DNA of 64,000 nucleotides, taken from Parvimonas parva (GTDB lineage Bacteria; Bacillota; Clostridia; Tissierellales; Peptoniphilaceae). Location of the stretch: the NCBI RefSeq assembly GCF_016552165.1, contig NZ_JACVDA010000002.1:51299-115298 (forward strand), given 5' to 3'. Both the position numbers and the translations under genes were made by a program. Shown here in pieces: positions 52,541-60,699 of this stretch (position 1 is the stretch's first letter; the number at the start of each line of letters is the position of its first letter). The notes beneath the pieces were generated by a model, which was given only the letters and a program-made list of their open reading frames with translations, was not told the origin of the DNA and did no database searches.

Positions 52541-52854
52541 ACTATTGTGAAATAATAAATTTTCATGATACTGACCTGATGTGAAGAATTTTGTGATATA
52601 ATATTATTCTCAAAAGAGACTTTCATTCTTGCTTTTTAGTTAATTAGATGGTATTATATCTTTAATATGATTAATATTATTCTGATAATTTTTTAGTTTT
52701 ATTTAAAGTTTCTATTGTAAAATTATTTAGGATAATTTTGTGGAGTTTTTAAAAATTTTAATATTTATATAGATTTTTAAAAAATCTATAATTTTTTTGA
52801 GTATTGTACGATGTTAATGTCGTAAATTAATATATAATAATTTTTAGGGGGGTT
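52541..52854. other. Gene-free region between tRNA-Lys and dltD
   Basis: No ORF with plausible start. A -10-like GATATAAT (about 52596) and a hairpin ATAGATTTTT/AAAAATCTAT followed by ATTTTTTT (about 52770-52798) could delimit a short RNA, but the -35 match is poor. Closer to dltD is the inverted repeat TACGATGTTAATGTCGTA (52806-52823) just before a TATAAT-like box. Confidence 0.35.
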
Positions 52855-54012
52855 ATGAAGAGGTTAAAAGCGTTAAGTGTAGCAATAATTTTATCTTTAA
52901 TCATTTCTTCTACATTTTTACATTTTTATACTAAAAAGGAGAAAAAAGAGTTTGATGAATTATCCGTTCATAATAATTCTATAAGATATAATGATTCTCC
53001 AAATAAATATAAATCTCATGATGCTATAACGAAAAATATAGGGAAAGGTACTATAATACTTTTAGGTTCTTCTGAACTTATAGTAACAAATGATTGGAAG
53101 GAGCATCCAAGACAATTTTTAGATTATTCAGATAAAAATATTATGCAAATTGGAGAGGGATTTTATCAATCTATAATTCAAGCTGTAACTTTGGGCTCGA
53201 TTGGAGAAAAATCACCGGTAAAAACTGTAAATTTAATTTTATCTATGCAATGGTTTGAAAAAAATGGAATGAGTCCTGAAGCTTTTCAACCTAGATTTTC
53301 AATAGATCACTTGTATAATTTATATAAAAACAAAAAAATTTCTAAAGAAACAAAAGATAAAATCTATAATAGAATTTTGGAGCTTTCAAAAGATAATTCT
53401 GCTGTAACCGGAATGGTTGAAAGATTAAAAAGAGATAATCCTGTTGATAATACAGTAAACAGTGCTAATGCTGAAAAGTACAAATTGATTGCAAATAGTA
53501 AGTTTCTAAAATCATATCATAGGGATGACAGTATAAATGATAAAAAAGCTCCTGAAAGTTTTGACTGGGAAAAGTTTAGAAAAGAAGCTTTTGAAACAGC
53601 AAAAGAAGAATCAAATGACAATAGATTTTTTATGTATAATAAATATTTTGACAATAATTTTAAGAAAAATTTTGCAAAATTAAAAAATTCTGCAAAGAAT
53701 ACAAAATATAGAAGTGAAGAAGAATATGGAGATCTACAATTGTTTTTAGACGTTGCAAGAGATTTGGGCTTTAAAGTTAATCTTATTTTAGTTCCTCTTC
53801 AGGGATATTGGGCTGATTATACCGGAGTTCCAAAGGATGAAAGAGAATACTTTTATAAAAGAATTAGAGATATTTCAGCAAAAAATAATGTAAATTTAAT
53901 TGATTATAGTAAATATTCTTATACAAAATATTTTTTTAAAGATGCTACACATTTAGGAAGGATTGGACTTTTACAATTACAGGAAGATTTATTAAAGTAT
54001 AATAATGATTAA
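52855..54012 (+). CDS. dltD: DltD-family protein
   Basis: 385 residues: short cytoplasmic start, one membrane helix (LSVAIILSLIISSTFLHFY), then an extracellular SGNH-like domain. The family signature is visible as TIILLGSSELIVTNDWKEHP, with the catalytic Ser in GSSE, and the late KDATHLGRIGLL carries the Asp-x-x-His pair. DltD acts in D-alanylation of teichoic acids. It normally sits in dltABCD, but no other dlt gene lies nearby. GGGGGGTT precedes the ATG. Confidence 0.85.
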   Translation: MKRLKALSVAIILSLIISSTFLHFYTKKEKKEFDELSVHNNSIRYNDSPNKYKSHDAITKNIGKGTIILLGSSELIVTNDWKEHPRQFLDYSDKNIMQIGEGFYQSIIQAVTLGSIGEKSPVKTVNLILSMQWFEKNGMSPEAFQPRFSIDHLYNLYKNKKISKETKDKIYNRILELSKDNSAVTGMVERLKRDNPVDNTVNSANAEKYKLIANSKFLKSYHRDDSINDKKAPESFDWEKFRKEAFETAKEESNDNRFFMYNKYFDNNFKKNFAKLKNSAKNTKYRSEEEYGDLQLFLDVARDLGFKVNLILVPLQGYWADYTGVPKDEREYFYKRIRDISAKNNVNLIDYSKYSYTKYFFKDATHLGRIGLLQLQEDLLKYNND

Positions 54013-54052
54013 AATAAAATATATTTTAAATTCAACAAATTCTCCTAAATGA

Positions 54053-54081
54053 TTGCAAAAAAATTTTAAATGGTATATAAT
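54053..54081 (+). promoter_or_regulatory. apt operon promoter
   Basis: TTGCAA, 17 bases, TATAAT, about 30 bases before the apt start codon. Confidence 0.6.
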
Positions 54082-54111
54082 AAGTAGCCGATAAAATTTT
54101 AGGAGGACGTT

Positions 54112-54630
54112 ATGGATTTAAAATCAAAGATTAGAGTTATTGAAGGATTTCCGAAGGAAGGAATCAGTTTTAAAGATATAACTACATTAATTAGTGATGG
54201 AGATGCTTTTAAAGAAGCTGTAGATATTATAAAGAAAAATTTAGAAAATAGAAACATAGATTACATAGTTGGACCTGAGGCAAGAGGTTTTCTATTTGGT
54301 TCAGCGGTTGCTTATGCTTTAAACATTGGATTTATTCCTGTTAGAAAGCCCGGAAAATTACCGGGAGAAACTGTTTCTTTTGAATATTCACTTGAATATG
54401 GAACAGATGTTTTAGAAATTTGCAAAGGAGCATTAAAAAGTGGAGATAGAGTTGCAATAGTTGATGATTTACTTGCTACTGGTGGAACGATTAATGCTTG
54501 TGCTAAATTGATTGAATCACAAGGTGCAAAAGTTGTTTCAATGCAATTTTTAATGGAATTAACTGAGCTTAAAGGTAGAGAAAAGAATAAAGACTACCAA
54601 ATAGATTCTGTTTTGGAGTATGATATTTAA
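54112..54630 (+). CDS. apt: Adenine phosphoribosyltransferase
   Basis: Salvages adenine to AMP using PRPP. The 172-residue protein has the start [18 protein letters not shown], the [17 protein letters not shown] and RKPGKLPG blocks, and the PRPP loop [21 protein letters not shown] precedes the ATG. Its stop overlaps the rqcP start (TAATG). Confidence 0.97.
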   Translation: MDLKSKIRVIEGFPKEGISFKDITTLISDGDAFKEAVDIIKKNLENRNIDYIVGPEARGFLFGSAVAYALNIGFIPVRKPGKLPGETVSFEYSLEYGTDVLEICKGALKSGDRVAIVDDLLATGGTINACAKLIESQGAKVVSMQFLMELTELKGREKNKDYQIDSVLEYDI

Positions 54631-54869
54631 TGAGAATTGATAAATTTTTAAAAAACTCACGTCTTATAAAGAGAAGAACTGTTGCAAAAGAGGCTTGTGA
54701 AAAGGAAAGAATTTTTAGAAATGGTAAGGCGATGAAACCTTCTGACGAAGTTAAGGTTGGAGATATTATTGAATTAAAATTTGGAAATTCTGAAGTAAAA
54801 ATTAGAGTTTTGGATATAACAGACAGTCAAAAGAAGGAAGATGCTCAAAAAATGTACGAAAATCTTTAA
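54630..54869 (+). CDS. rqcP: S4-domain protein RqcP (YabO/Hsp15-like)
   Basis: A 79-residue S4 RNA-binding protein. [23 protein letters not shown] and GDIIELKFGNSEVKIRVL match RqcP, which works with RqcH in alanine-tailing of stalled nascent chains on 50S subunits. The rqcP-divIC order is the same as yabO-divIC in Bacillus. It shares a base with the apt stop. Confidence 0.9.
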   Translation: MRIDKFLKNSRLIKRRTVAKEACEKERIFRNGKAMKPSDEVKVGDIIELKFGNSEVKIRVLDITDSQKKEDAQKMYENL

Positions 54870-54939
54870 AAATCTGTAAAAACTGTTGAAAAATTATATT
54901 TTTTAGTATATAATCATATTAGATAGGGGTGATAGCTTG

Positions 54940-55221
54940 ATGAATAAGAAACATAGAGGTCGAGTTAGACTTTACTCTTTAATATTTTTAGTTTTTTGTA
55001 TCGTTTTTGGAAAAACTTTTATTTATCAAGTTCGTGAAAAAAATAGATTAAATGCTAAAATTAATTCTTTGGAAGAAAGAAAAGATAAGTTGAATAGTGA
55101 AATTATTGAGGCTAAGGATAATCTTCAAAAGGTTGATAGTGAAGAATTTGTTAAAAAAGTAGCTAGAGAAAAACTTAAAATGATAGAAAAAGATGAGATA
55201 GTAGTAAAGTATAAGGATTAA
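54940..55221 (+). CDS. divIC: Septum formation initiator DivIC/FtsB-like
   Basis: 93 residues: basic cytoplasmic end, one membrane helix (LYSLIFLVFCIVFGKTFIY), and an extracellular coiled coil (KNRLNAKINSLEERKDKLNS) ending in the conserved EEFVKKVAREKLKMIEKDE. This is the FtsB/DivIC division-complex family. AGGGGTGAT precedes the ATG; an adjacent in-frame TTG at 54937 is the alternative start. Confidence 0.9.
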   Translation: MNKKHRGRVRLYSLIFLVFCIVFGKTFIYQVREKNRLNAKINSLEERKDKLNSEIIEAKDNLQKVDSEEFVKKVAREKLKMIEKDEIVVKYKD

Positions 55222-55247
55222 GACTAATTTAAATTAATATGGAAGGG

Positions 55248-55274
55248 AGCCGAGTATTTTTGCTCGGTTTTTTT
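55248..55274 (+). terminator. Terminator/attenuator between divIC and tilS
   Basis: CCGAG/CTCGG stem with an eight-base loop and a run of seven T, ending seven bases before the likely tilS start codon. Confidence 0.7.
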
Positions 55275-55280
55275 GATTTT

Positions 55281-56645
55281 ATGAAGAATAGATTTTTAAG
55301 AATTTTAAAAAATTATAATTTTAATAATGTGGGAATTTTACTTGCTGTTTCAGGTGGTAAAGATTCTATGACGATGTTAGATTTGTTTAATTCTTTTAAA
55401 GATGAATTTAAACTTAATTTGATTGTTTGCCATTTCAATCATTCTTTGAGGGATAATGCCGATAGAGATGAGAACTTTGTTAGAGAACAATGTGAAAAGT
55501 ATGGTTTGAAATTTTATTCTAAAAAGGAAGATGTAAATAAATTTTCAGTTGAGAACAAACTTTCTACTGAAGAGGGTGCAAGAATTTTAAGATATAAATT
55601 TTTTGATGAAATTAAGAAAAATGAAAATTTAGATTATATTGCAACTGCTCATAATAAAAATGATTTGGCAGAAACTGTTATTATGAGAATTTTAAGGGGA
55701 ACCGGTATTAACGGTTTGGTTGGAATACAGTCTGAAAGAGGAGATTTGATTAGACCTGTTTTAGATTTTTCAAGAGTAGAAATAGAAAATTATATCAAAG
55801 AAAATGATATTTCTTTTGTTGAAGATGAAACTAATTTTGAAGATATTTATAATAGAAATAAAATTAGGTTAAATCTTTTGCCTATGTTGGAAAGGGAATA
55901 TAATTCTAAGATTTGTGATGCACTTTGTAGATTGTCAAACATTGCCTCAGATTATAGTAATATTTCAAGAGAATATATTTTTTCTAAAAAAGGAAATTTA
56001 TGGGATTTTGATGGAGATAAAATTGTTGTTGATATTTCTAAATTACGTTTAGAATCTGTTTCGTTTAGAAATATTTTATATAGAGAATTTTTTGAGTTTA
56101 TAAGTAAAAATCCAAATGGAATAAGTTATAAAATAATTGAAGAAATAGATAATTTGATTTTTGCAAAAACGGGTAAATATATAGAGATAAAAAATGTTGT
56201 TTTTAAAATTGAATATGATAAATTGTTCGTTTACAGTAAAAATATTTTGAAAAATTCAGAAAATGATTTTTATTTTGAAAATTTAGATTTTTCTTTGTAT
56301 TCTACAAAATTTTTTGATATAATTATAGAGTATTCAAATTTTGAAGAATTTAAAAACTTAAAACAAAATAAAGATATGTTTTTTATAAATAAAAAATATC
56401 TTAGTTTGTTAAAAATTAGGAATAGAAAAAATGGAGATTTTTTAGAGTTTGAATTTGGCAAAAAGAAACTTAAAGATATATTTATTGACGAAAAAATAAG
56501 TAAAGATATTAGAGATGATATACCTATTTTTGAAATCGAAAATAATATTGTTTGGGTTTCTAATATTAGAAGGTCTAATAAATATTTGGTTGATAGATTA
56601 GATGATATTGTAAAAATTAGAGTTTTATTAAAGGAGAGATTATGA
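55281..56645 (+). CDS. tilS: tRNA(Ile)-lysidine synthase
   Basis: Converts C34 of the CAU-anticodon tRNA-Ile to lysidine. The 454-residue protein has the PP-loop ILLAVSGGKDSMTMLD, CHFNHSLRDNADRDE, TAHNKNDLAETVIMRILRGTG and a C-terminal substrate domain (KNGDFLEFEFGKKKLKDIFID). ATG 55281 fits the family start but has no good ribosome-binding site, since it lies just behind a T-run hairpin; ATG 55239 upstream is in frame and equally weak. Its TGA overlaps the hpt ATG. Confidence 0.94.
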   Translation: MKNRFLRILKNYNFNNVGILLAVSGGKDSMTMLDLFNSFKDEFKLNLIVCHFNHSLRDNADRDENFVREQCEKYGLKFYSKKEDVNKFSVENKLSTEEGARILRYKFFDEIKKNENLDYIATAHNKNDLAETVIMRILRGTGINGLVGIQSERGDLIRPVLDFSRVEIENYIKENDISFVEDETNFEDIYNRNKIRLNLLPMLEREYNSKICDALCRLSNIASDYSNISREYIFSKKGNLWDFDGDKIVVDISKLRLESVSFRNILYREFFEFISKNPNGISYKIIEEIDNLIFAKTGKYIEIKNVVFKIEYDKLFVYSKNILKNSENDFYFENLDFSLYSTKFFDIIIEYSNFEEFKNLKQNKDMFFINKKYLSLLKIRNRKNGDFLEFEFGKKKLKDIFIDEKISKDIRDDIPIFEIENNIVWVSNIRRSNKYLVDRLDDIVKIRVLLKERL

Positions 56646-57202
56646 AAAGATTAGATTGTATCGTTAAATCAGATATGAAAGAATTGCTATTAGATGAAAA
56701 AACTATTAAAAATAGAGTTGAAGAGCTTGGTAAAAGTATAACTGAATATTATGAAAATGAAGATGCTGAGCTTGTTGTCGTTGGTATTTTAAGAGGGTCA
56801 AGTTTGTTTTTTGCAGATTTGATTAGAAATATAAATTTACCAATTTTAATAGATTTTATGGCTATTTCATCTTATGGAAGTTCATCAGAAAGTGGAGTTG
56901 TAAAAATTGTAAAGGATTTAGAGGCTGATGTTACAGGAAAAAATATTTTAATAGTTGAAGATATTATAGATACAGGTAAAACTTTAAAATATCTTTTTAA
57001 TTACTTTAAAGAAAGAGGAGCCAAAACAGTTAAGGTTTCCAGTATGTTAGATAAGCCTGAAAGAAGACTTGTTGAGATTTCCGGAGATTTTATCGGTTTT
57101 GAAGTTCCAAATGATTTTATAGTTGGTTATGGTTTAGATTATAATCAATCATACAGAAATTTACCATATATAATTTCGTTAAAAGAAGAAGTTTATAAAT
57201 AA
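56642..57202 (+). CDS. hpt: Hypoxanthine phosphoribosyltransferase
   Basis: Purine salvage enzyme making IMP or GMP with PRPP. The 186-residue protein carries [33 protein letters not shown] and the PRPP loop [14 protein letters not shown]. Its start overlaps the tilS stop (ATGA), and ftsH follows after 19 bases, giving the widespread tilS-hpt-ftsH order. Confidence 0.96.
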   Translation: MKRLDCIVKSDMKELLLDEKTIKNRVEELGKSITEYYENEDAELVVVGILRGSSLFFADLIRNINLPILIDFMAISSYGSSSESGVVKIVKDLEADVTGKNILIVEDIIDTGKTLKYLFNYFKERGAKTVKVSSMLDKPERRLVEISGDFIGFEVPNDFIVGYGLDYNQSYRNLPYIISLKEEVYK

Positions 57203-57221
57203 ATTAATTAGGAGGGAAAGC

Positions 57222-59147
57222 GTGAATAAGAAAACTAAAGCGTATCTTATATATTTGATACCGGTTTTATTTTTAGCTGTATATTTCTTTGCTATAAAGA
57301 CTTCAGCTCCTGTCGTTAAGGAATATACTGTTACAGAAATTGTATCAAAGATAAAAAATGATGAAGTTGCTGAGGTAACTACTCAAGGAGCTTATATAAC
57401 AGGAAAATTAAATGATAAAGATAAAACAGAATTTAAAACTTATTTGCCACAAGAATTTAGATTTAAATTTTATGATAACTATCTAAAGGCTAAGGTTGAT
57501 AATAATACTTTAAAATATAATGGTAAAGCTGAACCTACAAAACCATTTTATCTTGAAATTTTACCAACTCTTATAATTCTAATAGGGCTAGGTGTACTTT
57601 GGTTTATGTTTATGAGACAAGCCCAAGGTGGTGGAAAGGTAATGAATTTTGGAAAGAGTAAAGCCAGACTTCATAAGGATAAGAAAAATGAAGTTACCTT
57701 TGGAGATGTTGCAGGACTTGAAGAAGAAAAAGAAGAATTACAAGAAGTTGTAGATTTCTTAAAATCTCCTAAAAAGTACAGCGACATTGGTGCCAGAATT
57801 CCAAAAGGTGTATTAATGGTTGGACCTCCGGGAACAGGAAAAACTTATCTTTCAAGAGCTGTTGCAGGAGAGGCAAAAGTTCCTTTCTTTAGCATAAGTG
57901 GTTCAGATTTTGTTGAAATGTTCGTTGGGGTTGGTGCTTCAAGAGTTAGAGATTTATTCGAAGAAGCAAAGAAAAATGCTCCTTGTATAATTTTTATAGA
58001 CGAAATTGATGCTGTTGGTAGAAGAAGAGGTGCTGGACTTGGTGGTGGACACGATGAAAGAGAACAAACATTAAACCAATTACTTGTTGAAATGGACGGT
58101 TTTGGTGTTAATGAAGGAATTATCGTTATGGCTGCAACAAACAGACCCGACATACTTGACCCGGCTATATTAAGACCTGGTAGATTTGACAGACAAATTT
58201 ATGTTGGTATTCCAAATGTAAGAGAAAGAGAAGCAATACTTATGGTTCATACTAGAAATAAGAGATTGGCTCCAGATGTTGACCTTAAGGTTATTGCTAA
58301 ACATACAACAGGATTTACTCCGGCAGACCTTGAAAACTTGTGTAATGAGGCCGCACTTTTATCAGCAAGATATGGTCAAAAAACTATCACTATGAAAGTT
58401 TTTGAAGAGGCCTCAATAAAAGTTGTTGCAGGTCCTGAAAAGAAATCAGCAGTTGTTACAGATAGAGATAGAAAGATTACTGCATATCATGAGGCAGGGC
58501 ATGCTATTGTTTCAAGATTTGTACCATTATCAGACCCTGTTCAAATGATTACTATTGTTCCAAGAGGAAGAGCTGGTGGATTTACTGCTTATACTCATGA
58601 TGAAGATAGTCAATATATGACTGTAAACGGAATGAAATCAAGACTTGCAATGATGCTTGGTGGACGTTCAGCTGAACTTATAATCTTTGAAGATTTTACA
58701 ACAGGTGCATCAAACGATATTGAAAGAGCTACAAAACTTGCAAGAAATATGGTTACAACTTATGGAATGAGTAGTAAGATTGGCCCTATAAATTACGATA
58801 TGGGCGAAGAAGAAACTTTCTTAGGCAGAGATTTTGGTAAAGGAAGAACTTACTCAGAAGATATTGCAAAACTTATTGACGGAGAAGTTAAGGATTTACT
58901 TGATGAGGCTTATGCTACTGCTCAAAGAGTTTTAAATGAAAATATTGAATTTTTACATGCTGTTGCTAAAAAATTACTTGAAGAAGAAACTGTAAGTGGA
59001 AAAGATTTCGAAGATATGTATAAAAAACATATGGGTATCGAAGAAAAAGTCGAAGTTACAGAAGAAGTTAAAACAGAAGAAGTAAATAGTGAAGTAGTTG
59101 AAGAAACTGTTGAAAAAGTAGAAATAGAAGAAAATAAGGAAAATTAG
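57222..59147 (+). CDS. ftsH: ATP-dependent zinc metalloprotease FtsH
   Basis: Membrane AAA+ protease for misassembled membrane and regulatory proteins. The 641-residue protein has two membrane helices (about residues 6-25 and 108-130), Walker [14 protein letters not shown], Walker [16 protein letters not shown], the SRH region [19 protein letters not shown], and the zinc motif HEAGHAI. It starts with GTG 57222 behind AGGAGGGAAAG. The last 35 residues are a Glu/Val-rich tail ([20 protein letters not shown]). Confidence 0.98.
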   Translation: MNKKTKAYLIYLIPVLFLAVYFFAIKTSAPVVKEYTVTEIVSKIKNDEVAEVTTQGAYITGKLNDKDKTEFKTYLPQEFRFKFYDNYLKAKVDNNTLKYNGKAEPTKPFYLEILPTLIILIGLGVLWFMFMRQAQGGGKVMNFGKSKARLHKDKKNEVTFGDVAGLEEEKEELQEVVDFLKSPKKYSDIGARIPKGVLMVGPPGTGKTYLSRAVAGEAKVPFFSISGSDFVEMFVGVGASRVRDLFEEAKKNAPCIIFIDEIDAVGRRRGAGLGGGHDEREQTLNQLLVEMDGFGVNEGIIVMAATNRPDILDPAILRPGRFDRQIYVGIPNVREREAILMVHTRNKRLAPDVDLKVIAKHTTGFTPADLENLCNEAALLSARYGQKTITMKVFEEASIKVVAGPEKKSAVVTDRDRKITAYHEAGHAIVSRFVPLSDPVQMITIVPRGRAGGFTAYTHDEDSQYMTVNGMKSRLAMMLGGRSAELIIFEDFTTGASNDIERATKLARNMVTTYGMSSKIGPINYDMGEEETFLGRDFGKGRTYSEDIAKLIDGEVKDLLDEAYATAQRVLNENIEFLHAVAKKLLEEETVSGKDFEDMYKKHMGIEEKVEVTEEVKTEEVNSEVVEETVEKVEIEENKEN

Positions 59148-59177
59148 AATTAAGTAGAAGTTCGCTTCTACTTAATT
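59148..59177 (+). terminator. UUCG-loop hairpin after ftsH
   Basis: AATTAAGTAGAAG/CTTCTACTTAATT, a perfect 13-bp stem capped by TTCG. Only a weak T-rich tail follows (AATTTGT), so termination may be partial and the hairpin may stabilise the ftsH mRNA end. Confidence 0.7.
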
Positions 59178-59192
59178 TGTATGGAGGATTTT

Positions 59193-59669
59193 ATGAATAG
59201 TGGAGATTTGTTATTAATAGTATTTGGAGTAGTTTTAATATTTGTAATAAAGAAAATAGTTGCTATGTTCCAAACAAGAAAAAAATTAGAAGGAGAAATA
59301 TCAACGATTAAACTTAGAGGAAGAACTGTTTTACTTGCTTTGTCCATCTCTTTAGTCGGATTTGGAGTTGTTTACACAATAAAAATTAGAGATATTTACA
59401 GTATAGTATATGTTTTAATCGGACTATGTTATTGTATCGTTTCTCTTGATAAATTATACATTGCAGAAAATGGATTTTGTTTTGACGGAAAATTTGCTGA
59501 ATTTAAAAAAATAAAAAAATGGACTCCTATTAGCAATAAATTTTATGAAGTTGTTGTTGCAGGAGATATGAAAGATGAAACTTTAACTATTCCACTAGAT
59601 AAGGAAAATTCTGAAAAACTTTCTATTATAATAAAACAAAATAAGGCAAGACCAAAGGCTAAAAAGTAA
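59193..59669 (+). CDS. Hypothetical membrane protein, 158 residues
   Basis: Not recognised. Three hydrophobic segments occupy about residues 4-24 (LLLIVFGVVLIFVIKKIVAM), 45-65 and 70-90 (YSIVYVLIGLCYCIVSLDKL). A C-terminal cytosolic domain of about 65 residues (ENGFCFDGKFAEFKKIKKW...) resembles the PH-like ends seen in DUF5673-type membrane proteins, though this is not certain. ATG 59193 is placed by GGAGGATTTT. Its stop and the next start overlap by one base. Confidence 0.78.
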   Translation: MNSGDLLLIVFGVVLIFVIKKIVAMFQTRKKLEGEISTIKLRGRTVLLALSISLVGFGVVYTIKIRDIYSIVYVLIGLCYCIVSLDKLYIAENGFCFDGKFAEFKKIKKWTPISNKFYEVVVAGDMKDETLTIPLDKENSEKLSIIIKQNKARPKAKK

Positions 59670-60544
59670 TGAAGTTATACGAAGAAAATAATTTAGTAAT
59701 TTTAGAAGATGTCGAAAATTTTGATGCCAGAGCAATATTTACTTGTGGTCAGGCTTTTAGATGGTATGAGGAAAAAGACGGAAGTTTTACAACTGTCCAT
59801 TTAGGTAGAGTTTTAAATGTTTTAAATGAAAAGGATAGAGTTGTTTTCAAAGGGACTAATTTAGAAGAATTTAAGGAAATTTGGGTAGATTATTTCGATT
59901 TGAATACAAACTACAAAGAAATAAGAAAAACATTATCTGGTAATGAAATTTTAGTAAATGCAATGGAATATGGTAAGGGAATTAGAATACTTAATCAAAA
60001 TCATTTTGAAATGCTTATCAGTTTTATAATTTCTGCAAATAATATGATTCCAAGAATAAAAAAATCCATTGAAGTAATTTCTATGAGATATGGAAAATTT
60101 ATCTGCGAAGATGAAAATAGAAAATATTATTCATTTCCAACAGTTGAAGAGCTTAGTAATGCAACAGTTGAAGATTTAAGAGAATTTGCAAAAGTCGGCT
60201 TTAGAGATAAAAGAATTTTTGATACGGTTAATATGATTTTAAACGATAAAATTGATTTAAATAGTTTTGAAAGTTTAGAAACAGATGTTTTAAGAGAAGA
60301 ACTTTTAAAATTTTCTGGAGTAGGAAATAAAGTTGCCGATTGCATTATGCTATTTTCATACAAAAGAGGAGAGGTTTTTCCCGTTGACGTTTGGATAAAA
60401 AGAGTTATGGAAAAACTTTTCATAAAACAAGAAACACCTGTAAAAAAAATAGCTAAAGAGGCTGACAGAATATTTGGAAAGTATGCAGGATATGCACAGC
60501 AATATCTTTTCTACTATGGAAGAGAAGAAAAAATAGGTAAATAG
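59669..60544 (+). CDS. OGG-type 8-oxoguanine DNA glycosylase/lyase
   Basis: 291 residues resembling eukaryotic-type OGG1 rather than MutM. It has the N-terminal domain with FTCGQAFRW, the helix-hairpin-helix GVGNKVADCIMLFSY carrying the catalytic Lys, and FPVDVWIKRVM with the catalytic Asp; SANNMIPRIKKSIEV contains the Asn-Asn-x-x-R base-pocket segment. It would excise oxidised guanine and nick the strand. Its start overlaps the upstream membrane protein stop by one base. Confidence 0.92.
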   Translation: MKLYEENNLVILEDVENFDARAIFTCGQAFRWYEEKDGSFTTVHLGRVLNVLNEKDRVVFKGTNLEEFKEIWVDYFDLNTNYKEIRKTLSGNEILVNAMEYGKGIRILNQNHFEMLISFIISANNMIPRIKKSIEVISMRYGKFICEDENRKYYSFPTVEELSNATVEDLREFAKVGFRDKRIFDTVNMILNDKIDLNSFESLETDVLREELLKFSGVGNKVADCIMLFSYKRGEVFPVDVWIKRVMEKLFIKQETPVKKIAKEADRIFGKYAGYAQQYLFYYGREEKIGK

Positions 60545-60552
60545 AAAATTGT

Positions 60553-60580
60553 AAATGAAGGGGAAACCCTTCATTTTTTA
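60553..60580 (+). terminator. Glycosylase gene terminator
   Basis: AAATGAAGGG/CCCTTCATTT stem with a GAAA tetraloop and T run. Confidence 0.9.
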
Positions 60581-60620
60581 TTTAACTCTGAAAAATACTT
60601 GACAATATATATAAAAATAC

Positions 60621-60649
60621 TTGACAATACATATATATATATATATAAT
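60621..60649 (+). promoter_or_regulatory. Adhesin promoter with (AT)8 spacer
   Basis: Perfect TTGACA (60621-60626), exactly 17 bases, perfect TATAAT (60644-60649). Bases 60631-60646 are eight AT units. A second TTGACA lies 22 bases upstream in a duplicated 17-base segment (60591-60607 and 60613-60629). Confidence 0.8.
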
Positions 60650-60699
60650 AGTATGTGTAAAACGTTATTTACAAAGGAGGAAGAAACGAAAGGAGGCGT

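Noticed and set aside
52438..52626. 62-residue ORF on the minus strand
   Set aside because: Antisense to tRNA-Lys and its terminator; no ribosome-binding site.
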